This document shows, in pieces, positions 1 to 7,132 of a stretch of DNA of 10,178 nt. The translations under genes were made by a program, and so were the position numbers. The notes under the pieces are model-generated. The model did no database searches, was not told the DNA's origin, and saw nothing but the letters and a program-made list of their open reading frames with translations. Source of the stretch: JBLHLB01 sp047618505 (GTDB lineage: Bacteria; Planctomycetota; UBA1135; GCA-002686595); assembly GCA_047618505.1 (NCBI GenBank), contig JBLHLB010000126.1, positions 1-10,178 of the forward strand, given 5' to 3'. Positions within the stretch are counted from its first letter, which is position 1; each line of letters starts with the position of its first letter.

Positions 1-793
1 CATCCGCCATGCTGTCGTCTTTGAGGAAGCGCCCGAGGGTTCCGCGACCCTCACTCAGGTCGCCTGCGATGGAACGAATGTCTGCCACGATTGCCTTTAG
101 GTCGCTGACGAGCAGGTCGTCGTTGACAAGCGCGCCAATGACGCCACGACCAGCATTGATATCCGCTGTGGTCACGGCCAGGTTTTCCGCCACGGTGCGA
201 ATGCTGGCAACGGCTTCGCTGAGATCGCGGCCTAGCTGCACGTTGTTGATCAACCGGCCGGCTGTGCCCTCGCCCGCGTTGATCTTCGCCACGGTCTCCT
301 CCAGGCTCTTGAGAATATTGCCAAAGGCTTCGGCGTTTCTGTCCACGAGATCACCCACGGCGCCGAGGGCGGCCAGGGGGTTCTCCGCGACGGTGCCGCG
401 CAGGTTCTGACCCTCCGCAAGCTGCAGAGCATCACCCTCAAAGCGGCCGGGTTCCACGGAGATGTGACGGCCACCGAGCATGGTCGTTTCCTCGATCGAG
501 ATGAGGTAATCGGTGCGCAGCGTGACCGGTACGTCGAGCAGTAGCCTGACTTCGATGCGCTCTTCGTTAGGGGCATCCATGTTGAAGCCGATTTCCCCCA
601 CGCGTCCGACACGCAGGCCCGCAACCATGACGGGGTCGCCCGCACGGAGCCCGCTGGCGTCTGGGAAGTAGACGGTCTCCACGACCGTCTCCTCAAACAA
701 CGTGAAGTCCGTGAAGAACAACGTGTAAAAGACCAGGGTCGATAGGGCCCCGAGAAAGAAGAGCCCGAGAATGAATTGGCGTGTGGTGTTCAT
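1..793 (-). CDS. mlaD: MCE-domain (MlaD-type) lipid-transport substrate-binding protein, C-terminus cut by window edge
   Basis: The frame is open from an ATG at 793 to the left edge (264 codons seen, no stop). Residues about 7-28 form one hydrophobic segment, a probable inner-membrane anchor, with the rest in the periplasm. Residues about 38-117 match the MCE domain: an F-P-D-A-S-G-L motif (43-49), then A-G-D-P-V and V-G-R-V, and a late M-L-G-G-R stretch (105-109) before the V-E-P-G end. After it come three degenerate copies of a [ND/E]-x-G-x-G-x-x-G-x-[LF] motif (about 171-184, 212-225, 247-260), common in the helical tail of long MCE proteins. MCE proteins form hexameric rings that carry phospholipids between membranes. 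The gene follows mlaF by 18 bases and has a clear AAGGGA ribosome site, which supports this start. The family call is firm. The exact substrate and the total length cannot be told here. Confidence 0.93.
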   Translation of the reverse strand, partial: MNTTRQFILGLFFLGALSTLVFYTLFFTDFTLFEETVVETVYFPDASGLRAGDPVMVAGLRVGRVGEIGFNMDAPNEERIEVRLLLDVPVTLRTDYLISIEETTMLGGRHISVEPGRFEGDALQLAEGQNLRGTVAENPLAALGAVGDLVDRNAEAFGNILKSLEETVAKINAGEGTAGRLINNVQLGRDLSEAVASIRTVAENLAVTTADINAGRGVIGALVNDDLLVSDLKAIVADIRSIAGDLSEGRGTLGRFLKDDSMAD

Positions 794-800
794 CGTGAAA

Positions 801-806
801 TCCCTT
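801..806 (-). promoter_or_regulatory. Shine-Dalgarno site of the MCE gene
   Basis: Minus-strand AAGGGA lies 7 bases before the ATG at 793, in the 18-base gap after the mlaF stop. It is the only convincing Shine-Dalgarno site I found in the window and it fixes the start of the MCE gene. Confidence 0.6.
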
Positions 807-811
807 ACGGC

Positions 812-1579
812 TCAATCGTAGGGCTTGGCCAAGAAGCGTTGCAGGCGTTCGTTCTCAAGGCGTAGGAACTCGACCGGCGTGCCCTCTGCGAATACGCGGC
901 CCTGGTCAAACAGGACAACGCGATCGGCGCAGACGAGCACACAACTGACGAGGTGGGTGACAACGATCGACGTGATCGACAGACGTTCGGCCAGGTCACG
1001 GATCAGATGGTTGATAGACATCGAGATCTCCGGGTCGAGGCCCGTATTGGGCTCGTCGTAGAGCACGATCTCAGGTTCAGTGACTAGGGCGCGGGCAAGG
1101 CCGACACGCTTGCGCATGCCGCCGGATAGCTCCGGGGGCATCAGGTCATAGGTGCCGCGCAACTGCACTAGTTCTAGCTTTTCCGTAACGCGGTCGCGAA
1201 TCTCCGCATCCGGTAGATCCGTGTTCTCGCGCAGGGGCAGGGCGCAGTTCTCGCCCACTGACAACCAGTTGATCAGCGCGCCGTCCTGGAACAAGTAACC
1301 CATTCGCTTGCGCAGGTCGTAGAGGTCGCTGGGCAGGATGTTGGTCAGGTCGTGTCCGTCCACGATGATGCGCCCAGAGTCCGCCTGCATCAAGCGCACC
1401 ACGTGCCGCAGGGTGACGGACTTGCCGATCCCCGAGGGCCCCATGATTGCGAGCGTCTCTCCGCGGCGCACCTCTAGATCGAGGTCCTTGAGCACGACCT
1501 TATCGCCGAAGGACTTGCAGACCTTGTCGAAGCGGATGACGACGTCGTCGTCCTTGGGGGGCAGCTTGGTGGAACTCAC
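812..1579 (-). CDS. mlaF: ABC transporter ATPase of an MCE/Mla lipid transport system
   Basis: This 255-residue protein is a complete cytoplasmic ABC ATPase. Walker A is GPSGIGKS (47-54), the Q-loop glutamine is in LFQDGAL (Q98), the signature is LSGGMRKR (151-158), Walker B is IVLYDEP (171-177) and the switch histidine is in VTH (209). The signature followed by a basic stretch and the position between an MlaE permease and an MCE protein point to the MlaF/Mkl subfamily, which powers lipid movement through MlaE. The start is GTG at 1579 and it overlaps the mlaE stop (GTGA), a typical sign of translational coupling. The first 12 residues are polar and lie outside the domain. Length is close to the usual 250-270. 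The transport direction (import or export of phospholipid) cannot be read from sequence. Confidence 0.95.
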   Translation of the reverse strand: MSSTKLPPKDDDVVIRFDKVCKSFGDKVVLKDLDLEVRRGETLAIMGPSGIGKSVTLRHVVRLMQADSGRIIVDGHDLTNILPSDLYDLRKRMGYLFQDGALINWLSVGENCALPLRENTDLPDAEIRDRVTEKLELVQLRGTYDLMPPELSGGMRKRVGLARALVTEPEIVLYDEPNTGLDPEISMSINHLIRDLAERLSITSIVVTHLVSCVLVCADRVVLFDQGRVFAEGTPVEFLRLENERLQRFLAKPYD

Positions 1580-2385
1580 GCGCTGTAGAAGAACCAGGTC
1601 ATCATGTAGTTCGTGATGATGACGAGAATGATCGAGTCACGCACGGCTGCCCGCGTCGCGTTGCCTACACCCAGGGCTCCCCCGCGTGTGAGTACACCCG
1701 CGGAGCATGAAATCACCGAGATGATGATGCCGAAGACGAATGACTTTAAGAGCCCTGAGTAGACGTCCTTCGGTAGATCGAAGAAGGTCGTGGGGGAGCT
1801 GAGGCTGCTGAGCGCTGAGTCGTAGTAGAGGTCCAGGCCGACTCCCAATTGTGACTGTGCAACGAGTCCGCCGCCGATGATCCCGACTGTGTCACAGACA
1901 ATCGTCAGAATGGGGCAAAGGATCGCCAGGCCGACCACGCGCGGCATGACCAAGAAGCTGGCGCGGTCGATCGAAAGAACCTCAAGGGCAGCCAGCTCCT
2001 CAGAGACCGCCATGGTTCCGATCTCCGCGGCTATGCCACTGCCGACGGCGGCCGCGACGATCGTGGCCGTGATGAAGGGTCCCATTTCGCGCGCCATGGA
2101 GACAGCCACAAGAGAACCGATCTGATCCTGTTGGCCGAAGCGTGACAGTTCCAACCCCGTCTGCAGGGACACGATCATGCCGATCGAGAATCCCACCAAG
2201 ATCACCACGTGCAAAACCTTGATGCCGCCAACCCAGAACTGATCCATGATCAGCGCGCGGCGCTTAACAATGTGATGCAGGCGCAGGATCGCCGAGAGCA
2301 GCAGCTCGAGGCGATAGCCCGCGGCCAAGCACCTGGTGACGATGGCGGCGCCGAAGCCCTGCACGATGGCGAAGAGGGAACCCAT
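1576..2385 (-). CDS. mlaE: MlaE-type permease of an MCE lipid ABC transporter
   Basis: This 269-residue protein is an integral inner-membrane permease. Hydrophobic segments lie at about 55-76, 92-124, 142-175, 210-232 and 250-267, after an amphipathic N-terminal stretch. The conserved MlaE core is present: an A-R-E-M-G-P motif (98-103), a long G/A-rich segment ending G-S-G-I-A-A-E-I-G-T-M (115-125), then E-L-x-A-L-E-V (130-136). Two copies form the membrane part of the MlaEF(D) complex that passes phospholipids to or from the MCE ring. The ATG at 2385 has no obvious Shine-Dalgarno site. The gene begins 38 bases after the stop of the repeat lipoprotein and overlaps mlaF by 4 bases. Length is normal for the family, about 260. 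mlaB and mlaC homologues are not seen in this window but could lie beyond the left edge. Confidence 0.95.
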   Translation of the reverse strand: MGSLFAIVQGFGAAIVTRCLAAGYRLELLLSAILRLHHIVKRRALIMDQFWVGGIKVLHVVILVGFSIGMIVSLQTGLELSRFGQQDQIGSLVAVSMAREMGPFITATIVAAAVGSGIAAEIGTMAVSEELAALEVLSIDRASFLVMPRVVGLAILCPILTIVCDTVGIIGGGLVAQSQLGVGLDLYYDSALSSLSSPTTFFDLPKDVYSGLLKSFVFGIIISVISCSAGVLTRGGALGVGNATRAAVRDSIILVIITNYMMTWFFYSA

Positions 2386-2423
2386 GCGGTGGATTGGTCG
2401 TTGTGGTCAGCGGTCCGAAGACT

Positions 2424-4163
2424 TCACCGCGGCGCGTTCGTCGGCGGTTCGGGAAGGGAGGGGCCCACGGGGAGCGAGGGTGCCGGGGCAGCTCCGGATC
2501 CGGCGCGCGCAGGCCAGCCGGGCCCGGGGAAGGCCGGACGCAGCATGGCGAATCCACCTGCCTCGGTCACGCGCCATCGCAGGAGTCCAAAGAGAATGGA
2601 TTGATCCGACACCCGTTCCTCGCCATTCCTGTAGCGACGCCGTGACCATAGGAAGGTCAGGGAAGCACGATCCTCGGAGACATCACGCTCACGCCGCCAG
2701 AGCCCTGCCAGTCCTCGCTCGCGGCGCACGCCGGTAGATTCGTCCTCCTGCCATTCGTAAATCTTCCAGAGCCAGGCGTAGTGGCGGTCCACCAACTCGT
2801 TGCGCCAGAAGGGGTCGAGAGTTGGGAAAGAACCGCGGCTCCAGGAATCTTCGCGCTCGTGTTGGATGAGGGGAAAGAGTTTGCGCCAGGAAGCGCTGCC
2901 TCCGGTCGGTTCTCCCTTCTCTAGGTCCGTGCGATCCCAGCTTTGCCAGAAGGGCAAGACCCAGGTGGAATCCCGCACGGCCTTCGTGCCCTCCTCGTGG
3001 CGCAGGTGAATCAACGGGAATAGAAAAGTGCGTGAGCTCAGACCCTGACCGTAGTGGCTCGAGTAGATGGGCCAGAAGCGCGTACGCCGCACATCGCCGG
3101 GTCCCCGTTGCACTCGCACCAGAGGCCAGGGGCCGTCCCAGGACCAGAAGCCGGAGCGCTTGTCATGGGCATAGCCAAAGAACGGCCACAGAAAGTTCAT
3201 GGCCTTGTAGGTTCCGCGCGTTTGACGTCCCGCCAGGGGAAAGACCCACCAGACTTTTTCCTGCTCTTCGCTGCCGCCGCCTAGATTGTTGTATTGCAGG
3301 TGGAATATCGGCCACAGGAAGGACCAACGCTTGTAGCGGCCCTCTACCGAGGCGCGACTGTAGAGCGGCAGGAGGTGGTCGCTGGATTCTCCGCCGCCTC
3401 GTACCCATCCCAGGATCGGCCAGGGCATGTGATAGGAAACCTGCCCATTGCGCTCCGCGTAGACGAACAGAGGCCACAGGGCGAACCTCAACTTCTCGTA
3501 GGTGAAGAGGTTGTTGAGGCTGCCGATAAACGGGAACCAGGAGAGTTCAGTGCCCGTGCTCTCGTTCCAGCGTCGTACCAGTCCGAGCAACGTGTACAGG
3601 TCCGTGCTGCGTGTGCCGTCCACGCGTTCGTAGGAGCGCCACAGGAATGCCGGCGCGAGCATCGTGTAGTTCTCGCCGCCTCGCTGGCTGGAAAATCCCA
3701 GGGGGACCAGGAAGCGTGAGAGCCAATCGTCCGACTCCTCGGGAGCCTTTCCGCCTTCGCCGGCCTCGGTCAGCAACTCGCCCAGGCTCTCGGGTCGAGC
3801 GGAGGGTCCGCTCCGGCGGCGCCGTTCCGGCGACTTGCGATCCCGTGAGTAAAGGGGGCCAACGGTCAGTGATTCGAAGCGCCCGCTGGTGGCGTCGAAG
3901 CGCTGTCGCCAGAGGCCAGCGACGGCCTCGACCTCGACACCGCCGTCGGCGGTCGATGCCCGGGACCAGAGGGGGGCCAGGGCAATATCCGAGCCGGGAG
4001 CCGCGCAGCTCCCGAGGAAGGCGAGCAACACTAGGGGTAGGAGCGCGGAGAGTCGACCCGGGAAGCCGGCGGCCAACTCACCGGCTGATTTGTCCGGTCG
4101 CTCACCCGCGGGTCGTAGCCCGCACCCTCGGCGCCTGGTATGCCTGCTGATCTCGAAGCCCAT
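2424..4163 (-). CDS. predicted lipoprotein with ~20 aromatic 'LWPLF'-like repeats, function unknown
   Basis: I do not recognise a named family for this 579-residue protein. A hydrophobic stretch (41-51) ends in L-G-S-C with C53 as the likely lipidated cysteine, so it is probably a lipoprotein. The mature part carries a short motif of hydrophobic/aromatic residues around proline, such as ALWPLF (228-233), FLWPIF (282-287), FLWPFF (324-329), RFWPIY (362-367) and TFLFPLI (379-385). It recurs about every 16-27 residues from residue 61 to about 531, separated by polar, Gly- and Arg-rich turns. This looks like a repeated beta-strand/turn fold. The tail after 540 is Pro/Ala-rich. The ATG at 4163 leaves 40 residues before the hydrophobic core, which is long for a signal peptide. 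A TTG at 4076 (residue 30) would give a more normal one of about 23 residues. The gene lies 38 bases upstream of mlaE on the same strand, so a shared transcript and an envelope role in lipid transport are inferred, not shown. Confidence 0.8.
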   Translation of the reverse strand: MGFEISRHTRRRGCGLRPAGERPDKSAGELAAGFPGRLSALLPLVLLAFLGSCAAPGSDIALAPLWSRASTADGGVEVEAVAGLWRQRFDATSGRFESLTVGPLYSRDRKSPERRRRSGPSARPESLGELLTEAGEGGKAPEESDDWLSRFLVPLGFSSQRGGENYTMLAPAFLWRSYERVDGTRSTDLYTLLGLVRRWNESTGTELSWFPFIGSLNNLFTYEKLRFALWPLFVYAERNGQVSYHMPWPILGWVRGGGESSDHLLPLYSRASVEGRYKRWSFLWPIFHLQYNNLGGGSEEQEKVWWVFPLAGRQTRGTYKAMNFLWPFFGYAHDKRSGFWSWDGPWPLVRVQRGPGDVRRTRFWPIYSSHYGQGLSSRTFLFPLIHLRHEEGTKAVRDSTWVLPFWQSWDRTDLEKGEPTGGSASWRKLFPLIQHEREDSWSRGSFPTLDPFWRNELVDRHYAWLWKIYEWQEDESTGVRRERGLAGLWRRERDVSEDRASLTFLWSRRRYRNGEERVSDQSILFGLLRWRVTEAGGFAMLRPAFPGPGWPARAGSGAAPAPSLPVGPSLPEPPTNAPR

Positions 4164-4227
4164 GGGCGAAGTGTCCGTAGACCTGCGGCGGGAGACAAGG
4201 GCGCCGTTGAATCTGTGTCGTATCTAC

Positions 4228-4245
4228 CGCAACCCATCGGTTGCG
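4228..4245. repeat. 7-bp inverted repeat in divergent region
   Basis: CGCAACC and GGTTGCG flank a 4-base CATC spacer, a perfect 7-bp inverted repeat. It sits 65 bases upstream of the lipoprotein ATG and could be an operator or a small hairpin. There is no direct evidence for either. Confidence 0.35.
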
Positions 4246-4302
4246 TGGCTCGCCTGCGTGGCCCAGTTGCGGACGACTCCAGCTCCCAGGGCTTGTGCGT
4301 AG

Positions 4303-4332
4303 TTGTGGCCCCGGGGGCAGGCCCGCTACCCT
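4303..4332 (+). promoter_or_regulatory. weak candidate trpS promoter
   Basis: TTGTGG (4303-4308) and TACCCT (4327-4332) are separated by 18 bases. The -35 keeps TTG and the -10 keeps only the first two bases and the last. Start of transcription would fall near 4339, giving a leader of about 65 bases before the trpS ATG. Matches this weak are frequent by chance in any sequence. Confidence 0.22.
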
Positions 4333-4352
4333 GCGTGTCCTGTGAAATCCCA

Positions 4353-4390
4353 GGGCCACTCACTTGGCCCAGAGGCGGGGCCTTCCCCGC
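4353..4390 (+). promoter_or_regulatory. two consecutive stem-loops in the trpS leader
   Basis: GGGCCA (4353-4358) pairs with TGGCCC (4365-4370) around a 6-base loop. Four bases later GCGGGG (4375-4380) pairs with CCCCGC (4385-4390) around a CCTT loop. The second hairpin ends 15 bases before the trpS ATG and hides the only G-rich stretch that could bind the ribosome. There is no T-tract, so these are not ordinary terminators. A role in trpS expression is inference. Confidence 0.35.
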
Positions 4391-4405
4391 TCATCAGCAC
4401 CAGCA

Positions 4406-5398
4406 ATGACGACCTATCTTTCCGGCATCCAGTCCACGGGGCTCCAGCATTGGGGCAACTACTTCGGTGCCATCCGGCGCCACGTCGACCTGGTGGACCA
4501 GGACCCGAGTGGTGAGCACTTCTACTTCATTGCGGACCTGCACGCCCTGACCACGGGGCGCGATCCCGAGCAGCTACGCGCCAATGTGCGCGAGACGGCC
4601 GTGACCTACCTTGCCCTGGGGCTCGATCCGGAGCGGGCGACTCTTTGGCGCCAGAGCGATGTGCCCCAGGTAGCCGAGCTGACTTGGTTGCTTTCCTGTG
4701 TTACTGGCATGGGGCTCCTGGAGCGTGCGCACTCCTTCAAAGACAAGACGGCCAGGGGGATCGAAGCCAATGTCGGGCTCTTTACTTATCCCGTTCTGAT
4801 GGCCGCGGACATTCTTGCCTATGACGCCGACGTCGTGCCCGTGGGCAAGGACCAGGTGCAGCATGTGGAGATGACCCGCGACATGGCGGGCTCCTTCAAC
4901 CACGCCTTCAAGAAAGATGTCTTTGTGAGCCCGAAGACGAGCATTGCCGACGACGCTCTCCTGGCCAAAGTGCCGGGGTTGGACGGCGAGAAGATGAGCA
5001 AGTCCTACGGCAATGATATCTGGATTTTCGAGAGCGGTAAGAAGCTCAAAAAAGCTATTGGGCGTGTAACCACCGATAGCCGGGAGCCGTCGGAACCCAA
5101 GGATCCGGACGAAATTCTCCTGCTCCAATTCTTGCAGTTGTTTCTGGGGGCAGGCGAGCTTGAGGAATGGCGTGAACGCGTGCGCGTCGGCGGCGAAGGT
5201 GCTCCCGGATACGGACACCTGAAGGTGCGCCTGCACGAAGCCGTCGAGGAGCACTTCGCCCCCGCACGAGCCAGGCGCGAAGAACTCATGGCAGATCCCG
5301 CCGAGGTGGATCGTCTCTTGGCAAAGGGCGCCGATCACGCACGCGAGCGGGCCGCCGCAACCCTGCAACGCGCCTATGAAGCCTGCGGCATTCGCTAG
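4406..5398 (+). CDS. trpS: tryptophanyl-tRNA synthetase
   Basis: This cytoplasmic class I aminoacyl-tRNA synthetase joins tryptophan to its tRNA using ATP. From the ATG at 4406 the protein is 330 residues, the normal length. The HIGH-type ATP-binding motif is T-G-L-Q-H-W-G-N-Y (11-19) and the KMSKS motif is exact at 196-200 within G-E-K-M-S-K-S-Y-G-N. Residues 126-150 (F-T-Y-P-V-L-M-A-A-D-I-L, then V-P-V-G-K-D-Q) match the tryptophan-site region of TrpS rather than TyrS. The frame is open further upstream to a TTG at 4364, but those 14 extra residues lie outside the family and the ATG is much more likely. No clear Shine-Dalgarno site is present. A small lipoprotein gene follows after 9 to 30 bases, depending on its start. 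Confidence 0.97.
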   Translation: MTTYLSGIQSTGLQHWGNYFGAIRRHVDLVDQDPSGEHFYFIADLHALTTGRDPEQLRANVRETAVTYLALGLDPERATLWRQSDVPQVAELTWLLSCVTGMGLLERAHSFKDKTARGIEANVGLFTYPVLMAADILAYDADVVPVGKDQVQHVEMTRDMAGSFNHAFKKDVFVSPKTSIADDALLAKVPGLDGEKMSKSYGNDIWIFESGKKLKKAIGRVTTDSREPSEPKDPDEILLLQFLQLFLGAGELEEWRERVRVGGEGAPGYGHLKVRLHEAVEEHFAPARARREELMADPAEVDRLLAKGADHARERAAATLQRAYEACGIR

Positions 5399-5428
5399 GC
5401 TCTCCAAGTGTCTCAACCCGACTCAATC

Positions 5429-5965
5429 ATGCGCTATACCCCCAGAATCCTAGCTTTAGCCTTCGCGCTGACTTCAACACTGTCCTCTTCCTTGGCCCTG
5501 GCCGGTTGCGTTGCGGATCCCGTGGAAGAAACCACACCCCAGGAAATCCGGCCCTGGCGTCCGTACTTCATCACACCCCAATCTCTCCTAGCGAACGATG
5601 TGCGCATTGAGGGACCCGACGGATTGCTGGAGCATCTCGCCGTCGGGCACAACCCTGCCATGCACACCTACACCACGGAAACGACGCCCGACGGTCTACT
5701 GCAGGTGTTGGAATTGCGGCCAGGCGTTGACGGCGCGGCGGAGCCCTTGCGCGTACAGGTTGACGGACTTGACATGCGCATTTTTCAGCGCGTGGCTATC
5801 CTCGAGCGAGTTGGCCAACCGCCCCTTAAGATCGACGCGCGCGGCGCTGTTTGGTGGGCTCGGGAGGACGGGACAGGGGAGTTGCGACAGGAACGCCTTG
5901 TGTTGCCCGATGGACTACCGGCTGAGTTCAGAGAGGATCTGTCGGCGCCGCTTGAACAACGATGA
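5429..5965 (+). CDS. small predicted lipoprotein, function unknown
   Basis: This 178-residue protein is not a family I recognise. From the ATG at 5429 it has a basic N-terminus (R2, R6), a hydrophobic core (7-24) and the lipobox L-A-G-C with C27 as the lipidated residue, so it should be anchored in the envelope. The mature part is a single soluble domain, rich in short beta-like stretches (about 48-67, 84-93 and 97-117), with no cysteines beyond C27 and no catalytic motif visible. A GTG at 5408 in the same frame would add seven polar residues before the signal peptide and is less likely. The stop overlaps the start of the TPR gene by ATGA, so the two are probably translated together and may work together. 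It lies 30 bases after trpS and may share its transcript. Confidence 0.8.
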   Translation: MRYTPRILALAFALTSTLSSSLALAGCVADPVEETTPQEIRPWRPYFITPQSLLANDVRIEGPDGLLEHLAVGHNPAMHTYTTETTPDGLLQVLELRPGVDGAAEPLRVQVDGLDMRIFQRVAILERVGQPPLKIDARGAVWWAREDGTGELRQERLVLPDGLPAEFREDLSAPLEQR

Positions 5966-7098
5966 AAGTTCTCGGAACGCTGCTCCTGATCGCTACCTGT
6001 TTGTCCTGCGGGAGCACGCGTACCTACCGGTCCGATCCGGGTCCCTTTGATGCCTTGCCGGCACCCGAGCGCGTGCCCCTGCGCGCCGCCCGCGAGGCCT
6101 TCGAATCCGGCGATCTATTGCGTGCTGCTGCCTACCTAGAACCCGTGGTCAGACGGCACACGCGCAACATAGGCGTACGCGCCTTCTACCAGGACCTCGA
6201 GCTAGACCAACTGCGTGCGGGACTCTCCGCGGGGGCGGCCCTACCCCCGGAGAATCCAGAAGACGCGGAGGGTGTTCTGCGGGAGCGTTACATCGCCGAG
6301 GCACGCGCACAGGGCCTGCCGGAACTGTGGGTCCTGGCGGCGCGGCTCGAGGTCGATGGGGGACGGGCCCTCGACTATCTCGACCGGGCTGAGGAGATCG
6401 ATCCCAACTGCGTTTGGGTTTTTTACGCCCGGGCCTGGTGGTCATTCCGGCTGCGTCGCTTCCAGGACGCTCGCGCGGCAATGGACAAGGGGCTTGAGCT
6501 GGACCCGGGTCACCTCCCGTCCCTTCGCCTCCTCTCCCACATGCTGGCGGGATCCGGCGATGGGCCCGAGGCGATCCGAGTGCTGGGGAAGTGGCTTGAT
6601 CGAGCTTCTACCAATCCCCTCGTCCCCAGCCCCCAGAGGGCCGAAGGCTTGGTTGATCTGGCGCTGATGCGGGTACTCAGGGACGAGCCCAAGGGGGCTC
6701 TGGAGTTGCTTGGGGAGCTGGAGCGCATGGACCCGGAGCACTACTTCCTCCAGGATGTGGCCCGGATGGAGCTCGTGCGCGCTGCGGCCTACGATCTCCG
6801 AGGGAAGGGCGAGAAGGCCCTCGCGGCCAGTCGACGGGCGGCGGCGGCTGACCCGAGCATTCTGTTGCCCTTGGTGAATGAGGCTCTTCTTTTGCGGCGT
6901 CGCCAATCGGGCAGCGAAGCCGAGAAAGAGGCTTGGGAGCGAGTTCTTGAGGAGGCCTCGGCACCCACGGCGGAGGATGAGACCGTGGACTTCAATCGGC
7001 TGTTGCTGCAGCTCATGGCCAGAATCCAGCTCGGTCGCCTCGAGGAAGGGGAGCCAAAGTTCATGGGGATGTTCGCGGGGTCGCTGGAGGAGGAGTAG
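5962..7098 (+). CDS. TPR-repeat predicted lipoprotein
   Basis: This 378-residue protein has a short signal sequence (K2, hydrophobic 3-14) ending at C16. The preceding residues are C-L-S, so the lipobox is imperfect, and C13 or a plain secretory signal is possible. The rest is helical and carries tetratricopeptide-like repeats at about 38-71, 119-147, 152-182, 229-258 and 266-298. They show the usual pattern of small and aromatic residues ending in D-P (I-D-P 146-148, L-D-P 180-182, M-D-P 256-258, A-D-P 296-298). TPR arrays bind other proteins, so this is probably an envelope-anchored scaffold or assembly factor. It overlaps the preceding lipoprotein gene (ATGA) and likely depends on it for translation. 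The partner is not identifiable from the sequence. Confidence 0.87.
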   Translation: MKVLGTLLLIATCLSCGSTRTYRSDPGPFDALPAPERVPLRAAREAFESGDLLRAAAYLEPVVRRHTRNIGVRAFYQDLELDQLRAGLSAGAALPPENPEDAEGVLRERYIAEARAQGLPELWVLAARLEVDGGRALDYLDRAEEIDPNCVWVFYARAWWSFRLRRFQDARAAMDKGLELDPGHLPSLRLLSHMLAGSGDGPEAIRVLGKWLDRASTNPLVPSPQRAEGLVDLALMRVLRDEPKGALELLGELERMDPEHYFLQDVARMELVRAAAYDLRGKGEKALAASRRAAAADPSILLPLVNEALLLRRRQSGSEAEKEAWERVLEEASAPTAEDETVDFNRLLLQLMARIQLGRLEEGEPKFMGMFAGSLEEE

Positions 7099-7120
7099 AG
7101 GACCCCGGGTCTGATCCGTC

Positions 7121-7132
7121 GCAAGTACTTGC
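7121..7132. promoter_or_regulatory. perfect 12-base palindrome, candidate operator
   Basis: GCAAGTACTTGC is its own reverse complement and ends directly before the -35 TTGACA. A dimeric regulator bound here would touch RNA polymerase, as an activator site at -42 or a repressor overlapping the promoter. Binding is inferred; only the symmetry and position are seen. Confidence 0.5.

Larger units (their letters stand above)
4164..4405. other. divergent intergenic region (repeat lipoprotein / trpS)
   Basis: This 242-base gap separates two divergently transcribed genes and should hold promoters for both. I see no convincing minus-strand promoter. It contains a 7-bp inverted repeat, a weak plus-strand promoter candidate and two consecutive hairpins just before trpS, listed separately. 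No small gene, tRNA or T-box-like element is recognisable. Confidence 0.6.

Noticed and set aside
250..696. 148-codon minus-strand frame inside the MCE gene
   Set aside because: It is out of frame with the MCE domain. The true frame continues to the left edge without a stop and has a Shine-Dalgarno site.
3032..4150. Several plus-strand frames of 137-179 codons opposite the repeat lipoprotein
   Set aside because: Arg/Pro-rich shadow peptides. The minus-strand frame has a signal peptide, lipobox and regular repeats across its whole length, so it is the real gene.
4364..4405. Upstream TTG start for trpS
   Set aside because: It adds 14 residues not typical of TrpS and would place the start inside the leader hairpins; the ATG at 4406 fits the family length.
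4164..4405. T-box or Trp attenuator upstream of trpS
   Set aside because: No T-box core sequence, no terminator T-tract and no short peptide rich in Trp codons is visible.
4574..5416. 280-codon open frame antisense to trpS
   Set aside because: It lies fully opposite trpS, whose motifs are exact; its peptide shows no family motif. Long antisense frames are expected in GC-rich genes.
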